Source: Thermodesulfovibrio sp.
GTDB taxonomy: Bacteria > Nitrospirota > Thermodesulfovibrionia > Thermodesulfovibrionales > JdFR-85
Direction of reading: 5' to 3'
NCBI GenBank assembly: GCA_027050975.1
Contig: JALUAR010000022.1
Location: 1-26,486, forward strand
DNA: 26,486 nucleotides
Shown here: one piece after another, positions 1 to 7,950 of the stretch
How the letters are laid out: each line of letters starts with the position of its first letter
How positions within the stretch are numbered: position 1 is the first letter of the stretch
The notes under the pieces: model-generated
The model's database searches: none
What the model was told of the DNA's origin: nothing
Seen by the model: only the letters and a program-made list of their open reading frames with translations
Translations under genes and position numbers: made by a program

Positions 1-78
1 GACTTTTAGCTTTGTGGCCTTTTTTGTTGTTCAGTTGGTCGTTCTGGAGCTTTAGTCTTCAAGTAGGAGGTGAAAGAG

Positions 79-279
79 ATGGCTAATGGAATCGTAAAGT
101 GGTTCAATGAAGCAAAAGGATTTGGCTTTATTACATGTGAAGATGGCACCGACGTTTTTGTTCACTATTCTTCCATTCAGGGTAACGGCTTCAAATCTCT
201 TGCCGAGGGCGATCCAGTAAGTTTTGATACTGAAGAAGGCCCCAAGGGACCAAAAGCAACCAATGTAGTTAAACTCTAA
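79..279 (+). CDS. csp: Cold-shock domain protein (CspA family)
   Basis: A 66-residue protein made of a single cold-shock domain, a small OB-fold that binds single-stranded RNA and DNA and acts as an RNA chaperone. RNP1-like (KGFGFI, residues 13-18) and RNP2-like (VFVHYS, about 27-32) motifs are both visible, with the aromatic nucleic-acid-binding face intact. Length is typical of the family (65-70 residues). The frame is open upstream to a GTG at 70, but the ATG at 79 is chosen because AGGAGG (65-70) lies eight bases before it. The 78 bases upstream may hold a csp-type leader, but the window is cut there. A strong terminator follows 10 bases after the stop, so the gene is probably monocistronic. 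Confidence 0.95.
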   Translation: MANGIVKWFNEAKGFGFITCEDGTDVFVHYSSIQGNGFKSLAEGDPVSFDTEEGPKGPKATNVVKL

Positions 280-289
280 TTGACTACAG

Positions 290-320
290 AGCGGCCCCTG
301 CATAGCAGGAGCCGCTTTTA
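290..320 (+). terminator. Rho-independent terminator after csp
   Basis: AGCGGC (290-295) pairs with GCCGCT (311-316), and CCTGC (297-301) with GCAGG (305-309), with one C-A mismatch and a 3-base loop, followed by TTTTAATTCTT. The T-run lies on the plus side, so it mainly ends the csp transcript. The convergent dehydrogenase ends five bases beyond. Confidence 0.85.
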
Positions 321-324
321 ATTC

Positions 325-1209
325 TTATCCTTCCTCATCACTCATACTTTTAAGAACCTTCTTGACAGCAGCAAAATCCATATCCGAAAGACCATGGCCC
401 TGGGCCTGGCGGTAAAGCTGAAAGATAGTATGTCCTGCAGGTGTGGCAGCACCGTTTTCATCTGCAGTCTGCAATACAAACCGTATGTCCTTAAGCATAT
501 GTTTGAGGGGAAACTGCGGAGGGAACTCATCCTGTTTCATCATCTCTGTTTTTAGATTATAGAGTCCGCAACTCAGAGGACCCGAAAGTATAACATCCAA
601 CATACTATCAACAGTAAGTCCACACTTCTGGCCAAAATTGATGGCCTCGCAGAGACCCTCCATCATGATTCCCAGGAGGAGATTCACCATCATCTTCATT
701 GCCGAGCCCTTGCCTGCCTCACCGCAGTATACCACCTTTTTTCCCATACATAGCAGTAGTGGCTCCAGCTCTGTTACCTTCTCCTCAGGTCCTGAGGCAA
801 GTATAATCAATGTCCCCTCCTCTGCAGGCTTTTTGGAGCCCGAAACAGGAGCATCAATAAAGACAACGGACTCAGCCTTCAGTATTCTATCCATTGCTCT
901 TGAATAGGCAGGAGACACTGTGCTCATATTTATCAAAACCTTACCGGATGCCTTACCTGCCAAAACTCCGGTCTCACCGTTTAAAACAGCATCTATTGCC
1001 TCAGGCCCTGTTAGCATCAGAATCATAACATCGGCCCAGTCAGCAATCTCCTTTGGTGTTGAAGCCACTGCTGCTCCGGCCTCTTTAAGAGGATGGGTCT
1101 TCTCCACTGTCCGATTGTAGACCATTACATCATAGCCTGCCTTAAGAATGTTTCTGGACATGGGTTGCCCCATAATGCCCATTCCGATAAATCCTATTTT
1201 CTGTTTCAT
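325..1209 (-). CDS. NAD(P)-dependent beta-hydroxyacid dehydrogenase (HIBADH / tartronate semialdehyde reductase family)
   Basis: A 294-residue cytoplasmic oxidoreductase interconverting a beta-hydroxyacid and its semialdehyde (3-hydroxyisobutyrate, tartronate semialdehyde, or succinic semialdehyde/glyoxylate in GLYR-type members). It shows the N-terminal dinucleotide fold GMGIMG (9-14), the substrate-binding signature DAPVSGS (119-125), and the catalytic lysine region GKGSAMKMMVN, with K172 as general acid and N176. The C-terminal all-helical domain is complete. Length is normal. The ATG follows TAGGAGG with good spacing. It stands alone on this strand, convergent with csp. Substrate cannot be told from sequence; the nearby enoyl-CoA hydratase and TRAP transporter hint at organic-acid metabolism but are not in the same operon. 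Confidence 0.88.
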   Translation of the reverse strand: MKQKIGFIGMGIMGQPMSRNILKAGYDVMVYNRTVEKTHPLKEAGAAVASTPKEIADWADVMILMLTGPEAIDAVLNGETGVLAGKASGKVLINMSTVSPAYSRAMDRILKAESVVFIDAPVSGSKKPAEEGTLIILASGPEEKVTELEPLLLCMGKKVVYCGEAGKGSAMKMMVNLLLGIMMEGLCEAINFGQKCGLTVDSMLDVILSGPLSCGLYNLKTEMMKQDEFPPQFPLKHMLKDIRFVLQTADENGAATPAGHTIFQLYRQAQGHGLSDMDFAAVKKVLKSMSDEEG

Positions 1210-1465
1210 GAAAGCCTCCTACCTGAAGAAATTTATACTGTATCCAATTAGTGTCCGGTAAAAATTTAATAAAAACCCTATAGAGGGCAGTAGTGACTGA
1301 ATCCGGATAACTGAATCCTGGATTTATAATAGGTTCTCCGTGTTCTGTAATTATACCATCATTGAACAGGTGAGGACTAAAAAGGACCAAAGTGAAGAAT
1401 GCAGGAAAGAATATCTGTCAGACTGGAAAGCTGGATCACCCGTCTCCCTTTTGTAGAAAAGACTC

Positions 1466-1861
1466 TTACAAGGAGCCCTCTATCTGCCATTTTTCTCTAT
1501 CTATGGTATAGAACCTGCTTCCGTCATCATAGTGTTCAACGATAAGAGGAACCCTGTCACCTACCTTTGGAATGGGAGGCACAAGAGTAAGTTTGAGCTC
1601 TGTTCCATCAGGGAGTTCCAGAACTCCTTTGTAAAGAGTTACCCCCTCGCTGCTACCAAACCTGCTCGGGACTTTGTTTAAATCCAGCTTCACTACCCTT
1701 TTTACCACTGCCTCTTCATGTCTGATAGATAGAAGCTTTCGTGATAAAAACTCCTGTTTCAACATTAAGGCCCATATAAAGACCCCCAGGAGGACAATTG
1801 CTCCAATGATTGCCCTCCAGTTTCTATAGGCTGTTGCCCAGTTGTCCCAGAAATTGCTCAT
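1466..1861 (-). CDS. Small single-span membrane protein, unknown function
   Basis: I do not recognise a named family. From the chosen start (MSNFWDNW) the protein has 131 residues: a short N-terminus, one hydrophobic segment at about residues 17-33, then a soluble beta-rich domain of about 95 residues. A run GVLELPDGTELKLTLVP followed by KVGDRVPLIVEHYDDGSRFY resembles DUF3592-like or OB-type domains, but weakly. An upstream ATG at 1900 would add 13 residues (MCRRGYQLGRADS). Neither start has a good Shine-Dalgarno sequence; the internal one gives a more normal membrane-protein N-terminus. It lies ~240 bases downstream of a consensus promoter (2106-2134). Confidence 0.6.
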   Translation of the reverse strand: MSNFWDNWATAYRNWRAIIGAIVLLGVFIWALMLKQEFLSRKLLSIRHEEAVVKRVVKLDLNKVPSRFGSSEGVTLYKGVLELPDGTELKLTLVPPIPKVGDRVPLIVEHYDDGSRFYTIDREKWQIEGSL

Positions 1862-2000
1862 ACTATCTGCACGGCCTAACTGATATCCTCTTCTGCACAT
1901 TGGTTACCTGGAGCAGAAACCGAGTCAGCAATAAAAAGGAGTCTGACCAGATTTACAATCCACTCTCAAAGAGTTTGCACAAAGGTATTGTGCCATTCTG

Positions 2001-2066
2001 CTAGTTGCACCTACGGAAGAGCATAGAAAAGACACAAAAAGATATGCACTCCAGCCCCCTTCTCAT
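2001..2066 (-). CDS. Possible 21-residue small ORF or leader peptide
   Basis: An ATG with AAGGAG five bases upstream opens a 21-codon frame (MRRGLECISF...RRCN) ending in TAG. It begins about 33 bases after the predicted start site of the consensus promoter at 2106-2134, so it would be the first ORF on that transcript, ahead of the 131-residue membrane protein. The peptide has three Cys and a hydrophobic middle flanked by arginines. Small hairpins lie between its stop and the next gene (GCACAA/TTGTGC, ACTCT/AGAGT). It could be a real small protein, a translated leader, or coincidence. The promoter and ribosome-binding-site pairing is the only support. Confidence 0.35.
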   Translation of the reverse strand: MRRGLECISFCVFSMLFRRCN

Positions 2067-2105
2067 CTCCGCTCCTTTTTATACAAATACACTATCAACA
2101 GGTTC

Positions 2106-2134
2106 ATTATATATTAACCCGGCTCTGCTGTCAA
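2106..2134 (-). promoter_or_regulatory. Consensus sigma-70 promoter
   Basis: On the minus strand TTGACA (2134-2129), a 17-base spacer and TATAAT (2111-2106) match the housekeeping consensus at all twelve positions. It drives the small ORF at 2066 and probably the membrane protein downstream. It sits just after the end of the enoyl-CoA hydratase gene on the same strand, so the two units are separately promoted. Confidence 0.75.
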
Positions 2135-2147
2135 CATCGCACAAATA

Positions 2148-2933
2148 TCATTGTCCTTTGAACTGTGGAGTACGTCTTTGAAGAAATGCCTTTGTACCTT
2201 CCCTGAAGTCCTCTGTGGTGGCTATCAGCCCAAAATAATCAGTCCCCAGCTGTGTTGCCTCCTCCAGCGACATATTCAACCCCCTATGCATGGCCTCCCA
2301 GGTCATCCAGACCGAAAGCGGTGCATTTTCCAGAATCTCCTCTGCCAGCTCTTCAGCCACTTGCATTACAGCCTCCGGCGCCGCAACCCTGTTTACCAGA
2401 CCGATCTCAAGAGCCTCCTCTGCAGATATCATCCTGCCTGTCAAAAGCAATTCTGCTGCCCGACCCTTTCCGATTAAGCGCGGAAGTCTGGCCATTCCTC
2501 CCCAGCCAGAGATTGCCCCGATACGCACCTCCGGATGTCCCAGCTTTGCCTTTGTTGAGGCAACCCTCAGCATGCAGGCCTCTGCAAGCTCAAGCCCTCC
2601 ACCCAGGGCATACCCGTTTATTGCTGCTATTACAATCTTGCCCATATTTTCGATTCTGCTGGTTACTGCCAGTGTAAGTCGGGAAAGCTCTCTTATCTGA
2701 AAGGGAGTTGCCTTGTGTAGAAACTCTATGTCCGCTCCTGCTGAAAAAGCTTTATCACCGGCACCGGTTATTAATATGACCCTAATAGATTTATCTTCTT
2801 TTAGCTCACCAAGTGCTTCCAAAAGCCTCTTAAGGAGTTCCTCATTTAAGGCATTCAGGACATCAGGCCTGTTAAGTATGACAACGGCCCTGTCTTTCTC
2901 CTTTTCAATCAATACAGGACTGCTCTGTGGCAT
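2148..2933 (-). CDS. Enoyl-CoA hydratase/isomerase (crotonase superfamily)
   Basis: A 261-residue cytoplasmic enzyme, expected to add water across the 2,3 double bond of an enoyl-CoA. The crotonase fold is complete: the first oxyanion-hole segment KAFSAGADI (61-69), the second NGYALGGGLEL (106-116), and the PRLIGKGRAAELLLTG helix typical of the family. Both catalytic glutamates of true hydratases are present, E115 and E135, with the same 20-residue spacing as rat mitochondrial hydratase (E144/E164), which argues for hydratase rather than isomerase or lyase activity. It is the last gene of the minus-strand run TAXI receptor, TRAP permease, hydratase, 101 bases after the permease, suggesting the imported acid is handled as a CoA ester. 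A moderate GGGAG ribosome-binding site precedes the ATG. Confidence 0.9.
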   Translation of the reverse strand: MPQSSPVLIEKEKDRAVVILNRPDVLNALNEELLKRLLEALGELKEDKSIRVILITGAGDKAFSAGADIEFLHKATPFQIRELSRLTLAVTSRIENMGKIVIAAINGYALGGGLELAEACMLRVASTKAKLGHPEVRIGAISGWGGMARLPRLIGKGRAAELLLTGRMISAEEALEIGLVNRVAAPEAVMQVAEELAEEILENAPLSVWMTWEAMHRGLNMSLEEATQLGTDYFGLIATTEDFREGTKAFLQRRTPQFKGQ

Positions 2934-3034
2934 CGTATTGCTCCCTTCTATGTTTTTGCTATTCCTCAGATCCAGAGATAAGGTTTCAGAGCAGACTCCA
3001 TCATATCTCCCCTTCCGGCAATTGTCCGTTATTG

Positions 3035-5083
3035 TTACCGCTGGATCCGGGGGTTTTTCCCTTCTTTCATTAATCTCATCTTTTGCAGAGCCATTACCGT
3101 TGCATACAAAGCCAACCCTAACAGATACATTATATATTTTTTTGAACTCTCCACACCCAAAATATTGGCTACTGCTCCGGGATGAAAAAGCACAAACGAA
3201 GCTGCAAGGAAAAAGGGAATCTCATACCATCGATTTCGCGTTAAACACCATCCCTGTGCAAAGTTCTCAAATGCCGCAATCCCAACAAGGGCCATACCAA
3301 GAATAAGTACGGCCTCGGGAAGGCTGTTTATGTTATGCAGTATCAGATCCGGATTGAATACGAACATAAAGGCTATAACGGATGTTCTTATATCATAGAG
3401 AAAGCCCTGAATACCCGTGGGAATCGGGTCTGACGCTGCAATGGCAGAAGCAGCATAAGCAGCAAGACCCACCGGAGGTGTATCATCCGCAAGTATACCG
3501 AAATAGAAACAGAACAGATGGGCTGCCATTATGGGAATAAAAAACCCATATAGGGCTCCCACTGAAACTATTATGGGTGCCGTCAATGAAGCCATCACAA
3601 TGTAGGTAGCAGTAGTGGGAAGCCCCATCCCCAAAAGCATACTTGATACAGCCGTAATCAGAAGAAGCAGAAATATATTCCCTCTTGAAAGATCCTCCAC
3701 TATCTGAGTGATCATTCCTCCTATTCCCATGTTCACCACACCCACAATGATTCCTGCTGCAGCACAGGCCAGCGCTACTGAGATCATATTTTTTGAACCC
3801 TGTATCAGCCCTTTGGAGATAATGGCAATACCTGATAGAAGCCCTCTCCCAATTGCCCTTGCATCTCTGAATTCCTGGTAAAAGATTACAAGCAGCAGAA
3901 CAATAATGGCACGGAATGCAGCCAACTCGGGTGAGTGTCTGAGAAACACAAGCTCGTACAGGAGCACACCAAGTGGCACAAGATAATGAATGCCTCCTTT
4001 TAATGTCTTCATGATATCAGGAAGTTCCTCTTTCGGAAGCCCCTTTATACCCAGTTTTGAGGCCTCCAGATGAGTTATACAGAATAATCCAAAGTAGGAG
4101 ACAAGGGCTGGCACTGCAGCAGCCTTCACAACCTCAATATATGGCATATTCACATACTCAGCAATGATAAAAGCTGCAGCCCCCATTATGGGTGGCATCA
4201 ACTGGCCATCTGTGCTTGCAGCCACCTCTGTTGCAGCAGCCTTTTTCGGTGGATATCCTATCTTCTTCATAAGAGGGATTGTAAAAGGCCCTGTGGTAAC
4301 AATGTTTGCAATACTTGAGCCGGATATCAGACCTGTGGCTCCGCTTGAGACAACAGCCGCCTTTGCAGGCCCTCCCTTGTATTTGCCAAGCAGAGCCAGG
4401 GCAAGGTCAGTAAAGAACCTTCCTGCACCTGCCTTCTCAAGCAGTGCTCCCATCAGCACAAAGAGATAAACTATTGAAGCTGACACCCCCAGGGGAATCC
4501 CGTAAATTCCTTCGGTGGACAGGGTAATGTTACTTATATATTTCCTGAGCGACACACCTTTGAAGGCAAACACATCTGGAAGATAGGGACCTAAGAAGGC
4601 ATAGGCAGTAAAAAGCAACGCTATAACTGACAGTGCAGGGCCTATCACCCTCCTTGCAGCCTCCAGCAGAAGCAGTATAAGCAACACACCTATAACTATG
4701 TCCCTTGTAAGGGGAATCCCCGCACGCATTGCAATACCCTCGTAATCAATCACGATGTAAAGGGCTACCAGAGCGCCGGCTGCTGCAAAAAGATAATCAA
4801 TAAGGGGAATTCGATCTATTACGGAAAAATAGGAAAGCCCTTTCCTTGGTCGCCGCATGCAGGGAAGAAGCAAAAAGCACAAAGCCATTGCAAAGGCAAG
4901 ATGGATAGCGCGGGTCTTTGTGCTGTCAAGAACAAGAAAGCCTGCAAGGGCAAGCTGAAACACTGCCCATCCAATGGCAACCACACCTACCAGAAGGGAT
5001 TCAAATCTCCTGAGAGTCCTTATGTCTCCAGACTCTGCACGGAGTATATCTTCTGCCTGTTGCCTGCCCTTTTCTTTAAACAT
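3035..5083 (-). CDS. TRAP transporter fused permease (DctQ-DctM type, TAXI-associated)
   Basis: A 682-residue inner-membrane protein with about 16-18 hydrophobic segments. The N-terminal ~150 residues correspond to the small four-helix subunit (DctQ) and the remainder to the large permease (DctM), the fused layout typical of TAXI-TRAP systems. Signature stretches include GATGLISGSSIANIVTTGP, AAATEVAASTDGQLMPP and MGLPTTATYIVMA. It uses an ion gradient to import the ligand delivered by the periplasmic receptor encoded upstream. The two genes are separated by 265 bases occupied by a large inverted-repeat element. The ATG at 5083 has no clear Shine-Dalgarno sequence, unlike the receptor gene. 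Substrate is unknown (TAXI systems carry C4-dicarboxylates, glutamate and other carboxylates). Confidence 0.93.
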   Translation of the reverse strand: MFKEKGRQQAEDILRAESGDIRTLRRFESLLVGVVAIGWAVFQLALAGFLVLDSTKTRAIHLAFAMALCFLLLPCMRRPRKGLSYFSVIDRIPLIDYLFAAAGALVALYIVIDYEGIAMRAGIPLTRDIVIGVLLILLLLEAARRVIGPALSVIALLFTAYAFLGPYLPDVFAFKGVSLRKYISNITLSTEGIYGIPLGVSASIVYLFVLMGALLEKAGAGRFFTDLALALLGKYKGGPAKAAVVSSGATGLISGSSIANIVTTGPFTIPLMKKIGYPPKKAAATEVAASTDGQLMPPIMGAAAFIIAEYVNMPYIEVVKAAAVPALVSYFGLFCITHLEASKLGIKGLPKEELPDIMKTLKGGIHYLVPLGVLLYELVFLRHSPELAAFRAIIVLLLVIFYQEFRDARAIGRGLLSGIAIISKGLIQGSKNMISVALACAAAGIIVGVVNMGIGGMITQIVEDLSRGNIFLLLLITAVSSMLLGMGLPTTATYIVMASLTAPIIVSVGALYGFFIPIMAAHLFCFYFGILADDTPPVGLAAYAASAIAASDPIPTGIQGFLYDIRTSVIAFMFVFNPDLILHNINSLPEAVLILGMALVGIAAFENFAQGWCLTRNRWYEIPFFLAASFVLFHPGAVANILGVESSKKYIMYLLGLALYATVMALQKMRLMKEGKNPRIQR

Positions 5084-5142
5084 ATTGTTAATGGTAATGC
5101 ATTAGTTGAGTTTATCAGGTTTATAATTTTATCACCAATCTA

Positions 5143-5330
5143 CCGATAGACTCACAGGTCAGTTTAAAGGCAGGTGGGTATTGGGTTGGAGCGGATTTCA
5201 ATTTTGCAAAAGATTCACCAGGAGGGTGAATCGCAAAATTGCCTCGGAGCAGGCCATGGATGGCCTGCGAGAATGAGTCGAAAACCCAATACCCACCTGC
5301 CATATATCGAACACCATCAATTTCTATCGG
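5143..5330. repeat. Nested inverted-repeat element (three stems), possible MITE or structured mRNA element
   Basis: An outer 8-base repeat CCGATAGA (5143-5150) / TCTATCGG (5323-5330) encloses a perfect 19-base inverted repeat (5169-5187 and 5283-5301, GGCAGGTGGG.../...CCCACCTGCC). Inside lie two hairpins. Hairpin 1: CAATTTTGC (5199-5207) plus GATTCACC (5212-5219) against GGTGAATC (5225-5232) plus GCAAAATTG (5233-5241), 17 pairs with an AAAA bulge. Hairpin 2: GCAGGCCA (5249-5256) against TGGCCTGC (5261-5268), with a TGGA loop. The transcript would fold into a closed three-way junction. It sits between receptor and permease genes of one operon. Possible readings are a MITE or REP-like insertion, or a processing/attenuation element lowering permease relative to receptor expression. 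No coding sequence is supported inside it. Confidence 0.8.
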
Positions 5331-5348
5331 CAGTTTTGGGATTCTATC

Positions 5349-6347
5349 TCATTGTATCAATGCTGGATCAATGTACTTCAGCAGTCCTGCCTCTTTATAG
5401 TACTTCAAGGCTCCCCTGTGGATTGGAGCTGTAAGGCCCTGAAGCATGTTCTCTTTTGTAAGCACAGAGTAGGCTGGATGGAGCTTCTTGAACTCCTCAA
5501 GGTTCTCAAAGACCTCTTTTGTTATTGCGTAGACAATCCTCTCATCCACATCCGCTGAGGTAACAAAGGTTGCTTTAACACCTATGCTTTCGACATCCCG
5601 GGTATTTTCTGCCTTTGGATAGAATTTAATCGGGATAACCGTTTTTGCATAATACGGATACCTTTTAAGTAATGCTTCTATGCCTTTGCCTGTAATCGGA
5701 ATGATCCTCACCTTTATCCTGCCGGATGTTGCCTCTTTGATGTTTCCGTTCGGATGTCCCACCGTGTAAAAGAAAGCATCTATCTTTTCATCCTGTAAAA
5801 GTCCCGGTGCCTCCACCGCTTTTGCCTGTTCGACATGAATGCTGCTTAAAGGAATCCCTGCAGCCTCAAGCACATCCTTTGAGTTCTGAAGCTGCCCCGA
5901 ACCGGGATTCCCGATATTCACCCTTTTACCTTTCAGGTCTTCAAGTCTTTTTATTCCACTTTTTATCGAGGCTATCAGGGTAATGGATTCAGGATGGATT
6001 GAAAAGATCGAGCGGAGCCTCTTCTGTGGGCCTAACTTAGACCACTCTGCAAGCCCATGGTATGCCTGATACTGTCTGTCAGACTGGGCAATACCGAACT
6101 CAAGGTCTCCGGAAAGCACCGCATTTATGTTGTAAACCGAGCCAGCCGTGGATTCAACAGTTGCTTTAATTCCGTATTCCTTATATTTCTTGTTAATCAT
6201 TCTGCTGATTGCTCCACCTGTGGGGTAGTAAACACCCGTAACCCCTCCCGTACCTATTGTTACAAAAACCCGTTTCGAACCAGCAAAGGCATCTGTTGAC
6301 ATTAAAAGCAGAACAAGCATTAACAGAACAGCCCTTTTAACAAACAT
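5349..6347 (-). CDS. TAXI-family TRAP transporter periplasmic solute receptor
   Basis: A 332-residue exported protein with a signal peptide (residues 1-22, basic start, long Leu/Met-rich core, cleavage after AFA). The mature part begins with the TAXI hallmark IGTGGVTGVYYPTGGAIS (about 31-48), followed by AGSVYNINAVLSGDLEFGIAQSD, both characteristic of this receptor family. It binds the substrate in the periplasm and hands it to the fused permease encoded next. AAGGAGG precedes the ATG with ideal spacing, much stronger than that of the permease, consistent with receptor excess. It is the first gene of the operon. TAXI receptors are better known from anaerobes and archaea than the DctP type; the ligand cannot be assigned from sequence. 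Confidence 0.93.
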   Translation of the reverse strand: MFVKRAVLLMLVLLLMSTDAFAGSKRVFVTIGTGGVTGVYYPTGGAISRMINKKYKEYGIKATVESTAGSVYNINAVLSGDLEFGIAQSDRQYQAYHGLAEWSKLGPQKRLRSIFSIHPESITLIASIKSGIKRLEDLKGKRVNIGNPGSGQLQNSKDVLEAAGIPLSSIHVEQAKAVEAPGLLQDEKIDAFFYTVGHPNGNIKEATSGRIKVRIIPITGKGIEALLKRYPYYAKTVIPIKFYPKAENTRDVESIGVKATFVTSADVDERIVYAITKEVFENLEEFKKLHPAYSVLTKENMLQGLTAPIHRGALKYYKEAGLLKYIDPALIQ

Positions 6348-6513
6348 GATTTACCTCCTTAATTCAATTGTATTCTATTCGATCAATCTATCCCTGTTCA
6401 TTATCTCATCGAAAGATAGGATATAGCTAATATTATATCGCAGCTTCTGAATTTTTGCATTCCTTTTGGATCGGGATTTGATTTGATAGAAAAGACCACC
6501 TTTGGCAGCCTGT

Positions 6514-7728
6514 CTATTTCTCCTGTCTGACAACCTCGTACGGAGCCAACATCATTGACCTCAAGGCAGGATATGCTCCTGCAATCACTCCTGTTACAAG
6601 TGCAACGAAGAGATACAGAACAATCTGCCATATAATCTCCGAAAGTGTCGGCCAGGCAAAGGGTACTCTGAAGAAATTTTTAAAGGTAGTGAAGATATTA
6701 AGAAAAAGACAACTGAGGATAATTCCCATTGCTCCTCCTGCCGATGAGAGCAAGGATATTTCAGTCATAACAAGCCTGAAAAGGTCTCTTCTTTTTGCAC
6801 CTAATGAGCGAAAAAGCCCCCACTCTCTTTGCCTCTCATTTACAGCCATTGAAAATATCGTCCCTATAAGCACAAGAGACATTATCCACAGACTAATGCT
6901 CACTGTGAACATACCCTTTAAAACCACCTCCATCTGCTGTTTGGCCATTGTTATCAGTTGCTTTGATACAATTGCATTCACCTGCGGTAAAGCCTTCTCT
7001 ATATCTTCTGCAACGATGTAAGGATCAGTCCCGGCTTCAACCTGAACAAGCACCGTTGAGATCTGATTAGACATGAGACTAACCGTCTTGACATCCTCCA
7101 GCCTGGAGTTCTCCACCATCATCCTCAGTGCCTTAAGTGGTATAAAAGCAGCATTATCAATAAACTCCATGCCTGTTTCTTCCAGCACTCCTGCAAGCCT
7201 GAATCTTATTCCATAGAGCTTGATGTAATTGTCCAGAGAGGTATATTCACTGGCAGTACTTCCCATGATTATTTCATCAGAGGATAAAGTCCTCTTCAGG
7301 TTCTCCTCGAGCCAGGGAATTATTGTAAAATCATTCTCCGGATCAAAAGCAATCAATAACATATCAAATATCTCACAGCAGTCTTCATACTCCGCCGTCT
7401 TCAGGAATGTCTGACTTGCCACCCTCTTTACACCTTTTATTCTGCCAATATGATCAACGATAAATTTATCCATATAAAATACCGAGGGTTCTCCTGCTAA
7501 CAGAACTCTCTTTATCATGGGCGAGGCATCAGCCGGCACTACAAGGACATCCGCACCAAGTCTGTCAATCCCTCTCTTTACACCTCGCTCTACGGAATCC
7601 ACTATTGTTGAAATGGAAAAGAGAGCGGCTGTCACAGAAGCTACTGCTATCACAACAATAATGCTTCTGAAAAAATTTCTTGTCAGGTTCTTTCTTGCAA
7701 TATATGAAATACCTATCCCTTTTTTCAT
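6514..7728 (-). CDS. ABC transporter permease, FtsX/MacB type
   Basis: A 404-residue inner-membrane protein with the MacB/LolC-like plan: one N-terminal transmembrane helix (about 20-42), a large periplasmic domain of ~200 residues, then three C-terminal helices carrying the FtsX domain (about 275-400), with the typical ERQREWGLFRSLGAKRRDLF coupling segment between the first two. Such proteins transmit ATP-driven motion across the membrane for lipoprotein release or export rather than moving solutes through a pore. No ATPase, membrane-fusion protein or outer-membrane partner is adjacent, which is unusual. A CC pair (EYEDCCEIF) lies in the periplasmic domain. The Shine-Dalgarno before the ATG is weak; an AGGAG lies too far upstream (~25 bases). 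Confidence 0.85.
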   Translation of the reverse strand: MKKGIGISYIARKNLTRNFFRSIIVVIAVASVTAALFSISTIVDSVERGVKRGIDRLGADVLVVPADASPMIKRVLLAGEPSVFYMDKFIVDHIGRIKGVKRVASQTFLKTAEYEDCCEIFDMLLIAFDPENDFTIIPWLEENLKRTLSSDEIIMGSTASEYTSLDNYIKLYGIRFRLAGVLEETGMEFIDNAAFIPLKALRMMVENSRLEDVKTVSLMSNQISTVLVQVEAGTDPYIVAEDIEKALPQVNAIVSKQLITMAKQQMEVVLKGMFTVSISLWIMSLVLIGTIFSMAVNERQREWGLFRSLGAKRRDLFRLVMTEISLLSSAGGAMGIILSCLFLNIFTTFKNFFRVPFAWPTLSEIIWQIVLYLFVALVTGVIAGAYPALRSMMLAPYEVVRQEK

Positions 7729-7950
7729 GACAATTTTCTTTAGCTGGAACTCCTGGTATGTATAAATCTTATCGGCACGGCAGGGGAATAACTTAAGGAC
7801 TGCGAATAATTCGGTGAGATTAAATCAAGAGAGCTATCCGTCGAAGAATCGAGAGGTAATTTGAAAGAAGAGATTTCCTGGATTTGCTTTCATTCAAACA
7901 ACCACCTGATGATTACCCTCTCAGTTGAGGGAGGATAATTACCTGAATGG

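Noticed and set aside
5174..5434. ORFs on both strands across the TRAP-operon inverted repeat
   Set aside because: They are by-products of the palindromic sequence, lack ribosome-binding sites and have no similarity to known proteins.
7900..7950. Terminator after the chemoreceptor gene
   Set aside because: Only a five-pair stem (CCCTC/GAGGG) without a T-run on either strand.
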